From Chloroherpeton thalassium (GTDB lineage Bacteria > Bacteroidota > Ignavibacteria > Kapaibacteriales > UBA2268), in contig DYPF01000005.1 of assembly GCA_020720105.1 (NCBI GenBank), forward strand, positions 9,195 through 41,301: DNA of 32,107 nt, in the 5' to 3' direction. The translations under genes and the position numbers were made by a program. The notes under the pieces were generated by a model. It saw nothing but the letters and a program-made list of their open reading frames with translations, was not told the origin of the DNA and ran no database searches. Position 1 is the stretch's first letter; every line of letters begins with the position of its first letter. This document shows, one piece after another, positions 25,835 through 32,107 of this stretch.

Positions 25835-26815
25835 TTAGAAGAAGAGGGAAATGAATTCTTCTTTTTGAATATTAAGGAAATACTCGCTAATATTTATGCT
25901 TTCAATTGCTTTTAAAATATCTGCTTCTCGATGATAAATATTGATTAGATGATTTTCCAATTCTTCGGTATCTCTCATTGAGAAATAATCGCCAAAGAAT
26001 TTGATTTTCGTGATAATACCATCGTGGACATTCATATTTATTTCTACTAAACCGCTTGTGGTTTTTCCTTTTTTAGTGTAATCATATTTTGCAACATAGC
26101 CAAAGTTCCAATCCCAATGGCTGTATTTTTCCTCAACTAATTTATTAATTGCAATTTCATCTTCTTGGGTTAATTCATAATCCGTAGCATCGGAATAAAT
26201 CTCTTTAACATCATTATAAACTAAATTGATAAACTCATCTATTGATAACGGGTTCTTCAAATGTTCAGAAATATTGGTTACACGGCTGCGAACCGACTTT
26301 ACAGATTTATCTTGAAACTTACTTTCATCAACTTTGAGTGCTTCAGAAAGGTTCGATATTACTGATGAGAAAAGCAAAGTGCCGTGATGGAGAACTCTAT
26401 TCTTGAACACGTGTTCGGCATTACCAGAGAACTTTTTGCCTTCAATAGTAAGATCATTTCTTCCTTCAAATTTTGCTTGAATTCCAATTTTAAGGAGAAC
26501 ATCAAGAATTGGTTGAGTGAATTTACGAAAATCAACTAACTTGTCGCTTTCTCCATTTTGAATAAAAGTGAAATTGACATTTCCCAAATCGTGAAAAACA
26601 GCACCGCCGCCAGTTAGTCTGCGAACTACTTTAATTTCGTTGTTTTTAACAAATTCATAATTAATTTCAGCAAGCGTGTTTTGATGTTTTCCAACAATTA
26701 TTGAGGGTTCATTACGCCAGAGCATAAAGATATTGTCCTGTCGGGTTTTGAATAAGTATTCTTCAGTTGCCAAATTGAAATAGGGATTAGTGTGTTTGGT
26801 ATGTATGCAAATCAT
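25835..26815 (-). CDS. lplA: Lipoate-protein ligase A
   Basis: 326 residues, the only gene on the minus strand. It activates free lipoate with ATP and attaches it to the lysine of E2 and GcvH proteins. The lipoate loop RRLTGGGAVFHD is at 65-76. GRNDL (118-122) and the catalytic lysine in GKKFSGNA (Lys128) match the two-domain LplA family. HHGTLLFS (143-150) and the C-terminal accessory domain (about 240-326) are present, so the protein should work alone. The ribosome site AAAGGA (26821-26826 on the other strand) lies five bases before the ATG. A promoter element TATTTTTG is upstream. It diverges from the T9SS cargo gene at 26946. Confidence 0.94.
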   Translation of the reverse strand: MICIHTKHTNPYFNLATEEYLFKTRQDNIFMLWRNEPSIIVGKHQNTLAEINYEFVKNNEIKVVRRLTGGGAVFHDLGNVNFTFIQNGESDKLVDFRKFTQPILDVLLKIGIQAKFEGRNDLTIEGKKFSGNAEHVFKNRVLHHGTLLFSSVISNLSEALKVDESKFQDKSVKSVRSRVTNISEHLKNPLSIDEFINLVYNDVKEIYSDATDYELTQEDEIAINKLVEEKYSHWDWNFGYVAKYDYTKKGKTTSGLVEINMNVHDGIITKIKFFGDYFSMRDTEELENHLINIYHREADILKAIESINISEYFLNIQKEEFISLFF

Positions 26816-26835
26816 ATATTTCCTTTGATTATATT

Positions 26836-26843
26836 CAAAAATA
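26836..26843 (-). promoter_or_regulatory. -7 promoter element TATTTTTG for lplA
   Basis: On the minus strand the sequence reads TATTTTTG, a perfect TAnnTTTG, 20 bases before the lplA start and just before its AAAGGA ribosome site. It is the minus-strand counterpart of the element at 26917 in the same divergent gap. Confidence 0.5.
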
Positions 26844-26916
26844 AAAATATTAAAGACGATTTGGATTTATTACTTGTTTTTATCGTTAAAAATAATTGAA
26901 ATTGATATATTTTTGA

Positions 26917-26924
26917 TAATTTTG
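26917..26924 (+). promoter_or_regulatory. Promoter with TTG - 18 bases - TAATTTTG
   Basis: TAATTTTG at 26917-26924 is preceded by TTG at 26896-26898 with an 18-base gap, close to the spacing of the Bacteroidota -33/-7 pair. It is the best complete promoter in the window. It lies 21 bases before ATG 26946, with AAAAGGG (26933-26939) as ribosome site. Confidence 0.6.
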
Positions 26925-26945
26925 TTGATATTAAAAGGGTAAGTT

Positions 26946-28295
26946 ATGAAAAAGACAATTTCTATTTTTTTATTTGTTTTTTTCTTTGTTCAAATACTTG
27001 TAGCAACTGATTTTACAAATGTTTCGGTTCCATTCAAGTATGTGCATAGAGTAAAATTATTGTCAAATAATCAGTTATTTATCTCAGGGGATTCTTCTTA
27101 TATCGATTTAACGGTTGATAAACCATTTTTACCATATTTCGGTTCGGGTTTTTATTTGTCTGATGATGATTTTCAAACATTTGATGGTCCTTTTTTGGAA
27201 GGATACACAGTACTCGATATTGAATTTGCCAAAAATAAGTCCAATCAAGCTTATGCTTTAGCCTCTAAACTCGGCAGAACAGGTGTTTATGAATCTATGA
27301 ATAGCGGAAAAGAATGGGGAATGTTCCCTAAAATTGAAGAAACTTCGATAATGCACAAAATTTTATTAATTTCTGAAGGTAAGATTGATAATTTTATAAT
27401 AGCAAGTTTGAACACTTCAGAAGGACTTATGTTATCGAGTGATTATTTTGAAAGCGTTGATAAACCTGAATCGTTTCAATCTCAGGTTTTTGATATTAAG
27501 TTTAATCAAACTTCCAATGAGCTATATTTTTCGAGTGATAATAATGTCTCAGGCAAAGTAATGCGGTTAGTTAAGGACTCAGTTTATAGAGATATTTCTG
27601 GTTTAGAAGACTTACGAGTGTTAAGTATGCAACCTTCTTCAGTAAATCCAGCTTATTTGTATGCGGGCGTAGATTCGGTGAATTTCCAGAAAGTTGCTAT
27701 TGGCAAAGGTATTTATATGAGTATTGACACTGGCAAAACTTGGACATATTTAACTGGTGAAGGAAATAGAGTATTTGATATTAAGGAACATCCAACAAAT
27801 CCTAATTATATGGCTGCTGCTTTGGGGAATGGTGGAGTTGGTATTTCGGCAAATTATGGACAATATTTTGAAGTTTATAAAAGCGGTTTGCCCCAAAATG
27901 CAGATGTTAGACAAGTAGCGATTGCTAATATTCCAACAGACGAAAATGGAATGATTGTTTATGCAGTAACTTTGGAAAATGGATTATTTAAATCAAATAG
28001 ACTTATCTCATCGGTTGAAAATAATCATACTTCTGCTTTGAAAATAAACTCAATTTATCCAAATCCAATTTCTTCAAACTTCACTGTAACTATAGAAAAT
28101 GATGATAATTCTCCTTTGAATATAAAAATTATAAATCAAATGGGAATAGTTGAATTTGAAACAGATATTTTATCTACTCAAATTGGTGAAAATGTTATTA
28201 GTTTTCCAAAATTTAATTTGGTGAGTGGGGTATATTTTCTTACAGTTCAATCAAAATCCAATATTATCAACCAAAAGTTACTATTTTTAGATTAA
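26946..28295 (+). CDS. Secreted T9SS cargo with Asp-box propeller
   Basis: 449 residues. The signal peptide covers about 1-20 (MKKTISIFLF...VATDF). The central 300 residues have beta-propeller-like repeats with a clear Asp box SIDTGKTW (259-266) and weaker copies (for example SMNSGKEW at 118-124), as in sialidase/sortilin-type folds. Residues 365-449 are a T9SS type A-like sorting domain: INSIYPNP (368-374), then IKIINQMG, then FNLVSGVYFLTVQ and IINQKLL. It is expected to be exported by Sec and then T9SS. Architecture resembles the large protein at 2422 without its anchor-D section. The ligand is unknown. It is too short for PorZ, although it sits near porQ. Confidence 0.85.
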   Translation: MKKTISIFLFVFFFVQILVATDFTNVSVPFKYVHRVKLLSNNQLFISGDSSYIDLTVDKPFLPYFGSGFYLSDDDFQTFDGPFLEGYTVLDIEFAKNKSNQAYALASKLGRTGVYESMNSGKEWGMFPKIEETSIMHKILLISEGKIDNFIIASLNTSEGLMLSSDYFESVDKPESFQSQVFDIKFNQTSNELYFSSDNNVSGKVMRLVKDSVYRDISGLEDLRVLSMQPSSVNPAYLYAGVDSVNFQKVAIGKGIYMSIDTGKTWTYLTGEGNRVFDIKEHPTNPNYMAAALGNGGVGISANYGQYFEVYKSGLPQNADVRQVAIANIPTDENGMIVYAVTLENGLFKSNRLISSVENNHTSALKINSIYPNPISSNFTVTIENDDNSPLNIKIINQMGIVEFETDILSTQIGENVISFPKFNLVSGVYFLTVQSKSNIINQKLLFLD

Positions 28296-28313
28296 CACAA
28301 TTAGCAAAAACGA

Positions 28314-29141
28314 ATGATAAATAAAAATCAACCAATAGGCGTATTCGATTCAGGTATGGGTGGTTTAACTGTTCTAAAACAATTAGTAAGATTTCTTCCA
28401 AACGAAAGTTTTGTATATCTTGGCGATACTGCGAGAGTACCTTATGGAAATAAATCACCCGAAATTATTAGAAAATATACCGAAGATGCAACTAAGTTTT
28501 TACTTTCCAAAGATGTTAAAATGATTGTGATTGCTTGCAATACTGTTTCCTCGATTGCATTGGATACAGTAAAGGCAATTGCTGGTGAGATACAAGTTGT
28601 GGGTATGATTGATTTTTCTGCTATTGCTGCCTATCGCTCCTCGCGAAATAAGAACATCGGAGTTATCGGCACAAAAGCAACAATATCGAGTAATAATTAT
28701 GAAATTCACCTTAAACATATTGCTGGTGATTCGCCAATTAAGCTATATTCTCGGGCTTGTCCGCTATTTGTTCCAATTGTTGAAGAATTGATGTTCGACC
28801 ATCCCGCAACAAAATTAATTGCTGAGGATTATCTAAAAGAATTCAAAGAAAATAATGTGGATACTCTAATTTTGGGTTGCACACATTATCCAGCATTATC
28901 CAAAGTAATTGCTGATACAATACCCGAAGCTACTTTAATTGATACTGGCGAACAATCTGCTATACAAGTTCTGAGGATGCTTGCTGAAAAACATTTGCTA
29001 AATGAAGATAAAATTGATTTTTCGGTTATTCCAAAAATTGATTTCTTCTTAACTGACTTTTCAGCGAATTTCAGGAAATTAGCCGAAAATTTACTTGGTT
29101 TCGAGATAAATAATCCAAAATTAATTGAATTTTTGACTTAA
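28314..29141 (+). CDS. murI: Glutamate racemase
   Basis: 275 residues, normal length. It interconverts L- and D-glutamate to supply D-glutamate for peptidoglycan. The family begins PIGVFDSGMGGLTVL (7-21), with the catalytic acid Asp12; IACNTVSS has Cys75 and LGCTHYPAL has Cys189, the two-cysteine acid-base pair. YLGDTARVPYGNKS (35-48) completes the substrate pocket. The protein is cytoplasmic. It starts 18 bases after the cargo gene, so it may be co-transcribed with it. There is no sign of damage. Confidence 0.96.
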   Translation: MINKNQPIGVFDSGMGGLTVLKQLVRFLPNESFVYLGDTARVPYGNKSPEIIRKYTEDATKFLLSKDVKMIVIACNTVSSIALDTVKAIAGEIQVVGMIDFSAIAAYRSSRNKNIGVIGTKATISSNNYEIHLKHIAGDSPIKLYSRACPLFVPIVEELMFDHPATKLIAEDYLKEFKENNVDTLILGCTHYPALSKVIADTIPEATLIDTGEQSAIQVLRMLAEKHLLNEDKIDFSVIPKIDFFLTDFSANFRKLAENLLGFEINNPKLIEFLT

Positions 29142-29166
29142 TTTGTAATTTTCTTGCAAAATATTA

Positions 29167-29182
29167 GTCTATACACATAGAC
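29167..29182 (+). promoter_or_regulatory. Perfect short hairpin in the leader of the barrel gene
   Basis: GTCTAT (29167-29172), loop ACAC, then ATAGAC (29177-29182): a six-base inverted repeat with no T run after it, 16 bases before the next ATG. It could be an operator for a dimeric regulator or a leader hairpin. It is not a terminator by itself. Confidence 0.35.
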
Positions 29183-29198
29183 AACAAGATTATCAACT

Positions 29199-29894
29199 AT
29201 GAAAAATATATTTTTAATTTTATTTTTGTTTATTAATGCAGAATTTCTTTATTCACAATTAGATACAAATCGAGTGAAAGAAGTAGATTCTGTATATATT
29301 TTCAAACCCATCGAAGAGCTAAAACCTTTCTCCGAAGAGTCCACTACAACAAATAATGCAATTGGTTTTGATTTATCATTTTCTAATTCAGGAATTGGAT
29401 TTGGTTTATTTTATAATTACAATATCAACAAAAATAATATGCTTTCAGCAATGGTTAGTTTTTCGGGTGCTCGTAATACCGATGAATTTGAATATTACGA
29501 TTGGAATACAGGCAGATGGGTAGTTCCGGGCAAAATTAATCGTTTGTATTTAGTTCCAATAACAATTAATTACACTCGATTTATTTTTGCAGATAAAATT
29601 GGTGGGAACTTTAAACCGTATATCGGTGGCGGAATTGGACCTTCGATGATTTTCCAAACACCTTATGAAAAGGATTGGTTTGATTCGTGGAATTATTCTA
29701 CAACTTATGTTCGTTATGGTGGATATGTGGCAATTGGAGGATATTTCAAATCACTTGGAAATTCAATAGCTGCTCTGAATATAAAGTATTATTATATTCC
29801 CTTCGGTGATAAAGGTTTAGAAAGTATAGAAGGTTCTCCTATTACGAATTTTGGTGGATTAGTACTATCTCTTAGTGTTGGATATGATTTTTAA
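29199..29894 (+). CDS. Outer-membrane beta-barrel protein
   Basis: 231 residues. A signal peptide of about 19 residues ends LYS-Q. After a linker of about 40 residues the sequence alternates hydrophobic and polar residues in strands such as IGFDLSFSNSGIGFGLFYNY and RLYLVPITINYTRFIF, with aromatic girdle residues and turns rich in Asp/Asn/Gly. It ends LSVGYDF with the terminal Phe of outer-membrane barrels. About eight strands seem likely, like small OmpA/OmpW-type porins. Export and BAM insertion are expected; cargo or ligand is unknown. The partial gene at the left edge ends in the same GYDF. A short perfect hairpin lies in the leader. Confidence 0.78.
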   Translation: MKNIFLILFLFINAEFLYSQLDTNRVKEVDSVYIFKPIEELKPFSEESTTTNNAIGFDLSFSNSGIGFGLFYNYNINKNNMLSAMVSFSGARNTDEFEYYDWNTGRWVVPGKINRLYLVPITINYTRFIFADKIGGNFKPYIGGGIGPSMIFQTPYEKDWFDSWNYSTTYVRYGGYVAIGGYFKSLGNSIAALNIKYYYIPFGDKGLESIEGSPITNFGGLVLSLSVGYDF

Positions 29895-29920
29895 ATAACA
29901 AGTATTTATCAATAAATAGT

Positions 29921-29928
29921 TAATTTTG
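29921..29928 (+). promoter_or_regulatory. -7 promoter element TAATTTTG right at the start codon
   Basis: A perfect TAnnTTTG that ends only six bases before ATG 29935. With the usual distance from this element to the transcription start, the mRNA would begin within a few bases of the ATG. Confidence 0.5.
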
Positions 29929-29934
29929 TAAAAA

Positions 29935-32107
29935 ATGAAAATTATGAGAATTTTAAATTATTTATCTGCTTTTTCAATAATTTTACTTTTAAGTAACTTA
30001 TCTATTTTTGCGCAAAAATTAGTTATCAGTGAATATATGAACCAGTCTGGAGCTCCAGATGGAGAATGGACAGAGATTTTAATTACTGATAATAATGTAA
30101 ATTTAGCTGGATATAAAATTAGAGATAATTCAGATGCATCAAGTTGGAGACCAGCCGCAACATTTAAAAATATTCCTTTGTGGAGTAATTTGCATATCGG
30201 AACCATCATCGTTTTAAATCACAGAAGTTCAGGAACACAACTCGACGTTAATCCATTAGATGGATATATAGAGCTATCATTAGATAATACAGAATATTTT
30301 GATTTGGAACCAGATTGGATGACAAGTGCAATGAGTATTAATCAGGATGCCGATATTGTTCAAATTATGAATAGTTCAGGTCAAAATGTCTATTCGCTCG
30401 CTCATTCACCTAATACAACAAGTAATCCTTACAATGACTTTCAAGCAATTTCTACTGGTTGGAAATTGATGTACAATGGAAGTTTAGCAAATGCAAGTAG
30501 TTTAAGGGTATTCCCAGGTAATGATTTAGCGGGTTATAATCTTGGATTTGATGCCTCGAAAACTAACACAGTTGCCAATACAAGTTCGTCAAAAGGTATG
30601 GCTAATAAACGATTAGCTTCCGACCCAGATAATGCTTCAAATTATTCTCTTTGGCAAAGTTTACGAGAGCCAATCTGGAATAATCCAGAATCTGTAGATA
30701 TTAAATTTGCCGGTTATAATGCCTCTATTTTATGGACTCCTGTTTCGTGGACATCTAACTCTGATGAAGGATATATGATTGTAAGAGTTCCACAATCACA
30801 AACAAGCTTGATGAAATTGCCTGTTGATGGAAAAATTTATAAAATTGGAGATTATGTTGAAGGTGGATCTGGCGTTGTTGTAGGATTTAAAATCAATTTC
30901 GGTAATTTATCGCCATTCATAGATACATCTTTTGTAAATGTAGAATGTGGAAGAAGTTATGTTTATTACATATTTGCTTATAGATATGATGCCGATGATC
31001 AAGGGAAAGATAATGAATATTATGGACGAGGACGTGCATATAATCAAACTGATTATGTAGTTTCGCCTGCATTACAGAAACCATTACCTGCCAAGCCAGT
31101 AATCACATCAAAAAGTGGTTCGCACCAATTTTGCGAAGGTGAAGAGATTATTTTGAAAATTGAAGGTTCTTATACAGCTGATGTAAGTTTCCAATGGTAT
31201 CAAGATGGAAATAAGATGCCTAATTCTAATTCCTCTTCAATAACAATCACTGATGCAGGTCAATATACTGTTGGTGCCAAGAATATTGTTTCTGGGTGCG
31301 AAGAATTATCTGAGATTTTTTCTGTTGAAATATTACCTGTACCTATTGCTCGGTTATATCTAGTGACTCAAACTGGAAATATTGAAATTACTAAAGACAC
31401 AACTTTCTATGTTTGTAAAGATGAAGACCCAAAATTTAAGTATCCAAAATTACAACTATCAGGCGGTTCACTCTTAGAATGGTATTTTGACAATAAGCTT
31501 AAAACAGAAGAGATAAACGAACAATTCACAGTTGCAGCACAAAAAGGCAAATATTTTGGCAAAGTCAAAAATGGAAGTTGTTTTGATATTACTCCAAGCG
31601 TTAGTATTGAATATATTGATTATGTTGTTGAAATCACTCCAAATCCATTGATTTTAGATGCTGATGTAACAAAGACAGGCAAAATTACATTAACAAATTA
31701 TTCCAATATTAATATTGTGATAACTGAGCCTGCCAAATTCAAAATCACAAATCCAGATTTTGCTTTTATTGATTTGCAATTTCCAATTATCATTCCAAAA
31801 GGCAAATCAATTGATGTTCAAGTAGAGTATAATTATTCAGGCAAAAATGTAAATGATGCATATATTTTAATTGTTTTAGAATGCTTTACAACTTATAAAG
31901 CAGATTTGAGAGGTGAAAAAATTACACCTGGTGAGGCAAAACTTTCTGTAAGTCCAAATAACTTCGAGATTGGTAGTATATATCAATGTTCTGCTGATAC
32001 AATCAAACCAAAAGTAAAATTGGAATCTTACGGCACAATTCCTGCAAAAATCCAAGTTTCTCCAACTACTCTTGATATTCAATTTACATCTACACTTCCA
32101 TCTGAAA
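29935..32107 (+). CDS. Large secreted surface protein, open at the right edge (partial)
   Basis: An open frame of 724 codons from ATG 29935 to the window end with no stop. Residues 1-26 are a signal peptide (hydrophobic core ILLLSNLSIFA, then Q27). Residues about 27-140 (LVISEYMNQ, then GEWTEILIT, then LAGYKIRDN) follow the lamin-tail-domain pattern common in Bacteroidota surface proteins. About 390-465 resembles an Ig-like domain (FCEGEEI, FQWYQDG, ITDAGQYTV, VSGCEE). From about 565, repeats of the choice-of-anchor-D type begin (ITPNPLILDAD, ITLTNYSN; then SVSPNNFEIGSIYQCSAD), like those in the protein at 2422. A T9SS sorting domain would be expected beyond the edge, but is not in view. It is probably a cell-surface or released protein. 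Confidence 0.85.
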   Translation, partial: MKIMRILNYLSAFSIILLLSNLSIFAQKLVISEYMNQSGAPDGEWTEILITDNNVNLAGYKIRDNSDASSWRPAATFKNIPLWSNLHIGTIIVLNHRSSGTQLDVNPLDGYIELSLDNTEYFDLEPDWMTSAMSINQDADIVQIMNSSGQNVYSLAHSPNTTSNPYNDFQAISTGWKLMYNGSLANASSLRVFPGNDLAGYNLGFDASKTNTVANTSSSKGMANKRLASDPDNASNYSLWQSLREPIWNNPESVDIKFAGYNASILWTPVSWTSNSDEGYMIVRVPQSQTSLMKLPVDGKIYKIGDYVEGGSGVVVGFKINFGNLSPFIDTSFVNVECGRSYVYYIFAYRYDADDQGKDNEYYGRGRAYNQTDYVVSPALQKPLPAKPVITSKSGSHQFCEGEEIILKIEGSYTADVSFQWYQDGNKMPNSNSSSITITDAGQYTVGAKNIVSGCEELSEIFSVEILPVPIARLYLVTQTGNIEITKDTTFYVCKDEDPKFKYPKLQLSGGSLLEWYFDNKLKTEEINEQFTVAAQKGKYFGKVKNGSCFDITPSVSIEYIDYVVEITPNPLILDADVTKTGKITLTNYSNINIVITEPAKFKITNPDFAFIDLQFPIIIPKGKSIDVQVEYNYSGKNVNDAYILIVLECFTTYKADLRGEKITPGEAKLSVSPNNFEIGSIYQCSADTIKPKVKLESYGTIPAKIQVSPTTLDIQFTSTLPSE

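Noticed and set aside
26405-26416. Perfect 12-base palindrome GAACACGTGTTC as a parS site near parAB
   Set aside because: Only the central CACGTG fits the parS consensus; the outer arms do not match TGTT/AACA. It lies in the coding part of lplA (encoding His-Val-Phe), so it is probably chance.
26946-28295. PorZ, because it is a propeller protein with T9SS tail close to porQ
   Set aside because: At 449 residues it is much shorter than PorZ, which has two propellers; it is better treated as a generic cargo protein.

Overview
The window is AT-rich chromosomal DNA from a member of the Bacteroidota/Chlorobiota group. Four things support this: a PorQ-type component of the type IX secretion system (T9SS); two complete secreted proteins ending in T9SS-like C-terminal sorting domains; long secreted proteins built from choice-of-anchor-D-like modules; and repeated upstream matches to the Bacteroidota -7 promoter element TAnnTTTG. 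The combination of Asp-box/Ycf48-like propellers, anchor-D repeats and T9SS tails recalls Ignavibacteria/Kapabacteria-like lineages, but that finer placement is inference. No rRNA, tRNA, insertion sequence, phage gene or CRISPR array is visible. All complete genes but one (lipoate ligase) lie on the + strand.

Layout. 1-82 is the 3' end of an outer-membrane barrel gene. 81-256 is a perfect array of 22 octamers leading directly into a glycosyltransferase gene (255-1211). That gene is followed by a second array (1211-1384) of 22 related units in the opposite sense, ending just before hslO. Next come a 1394-residue T9SS cargo protein (2422-6606) and an aldehyde dehydrogenase. The conserved tilS-hpt-ftsH group follows (8028-12206). 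After it lies an unrecognised protein with a possible degenerate HNH-like N-terminus and four 77-residue helical repeats (12301-13962), then lepA-lepB and a small lipoprotein. 17463-21325 holds nfnA-nfnB (electron-bifurcating transhydrogenase) followed closely by a soluble PAS histidine kinase and a lone receiver protein. 21433-25629 holds a Nudix hydrolase, parA, parB, a hotdog thioesterase, porQ and a small secreted protein, closed by a strong terminator. lplA is convergent on the minus strand. A second T9SS cargo protein, murI, an outer-membrane barrel and a long secreted protein that runs off the right edge (29935 onward) complete the window.

The genes are mostly housekeeping (redox chaperone, tRNA modification, purine salvage, membrane proteolysis, translation, signal peptidase, chromosome segregation, lipoylation, cell-wall precursor), interleaved with cell-surface and secretion genes. 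Signal peptidase I and PorQ would serve the exported proteins encoded nearby. The most unusual items are the paired arrays around the glycosyltransferase, which include a 23-bp exact inverted match; the HNH-like/77-residue-repeat protein; and promoter elements lying so close to start codons that some mRNAs may be leaderless.
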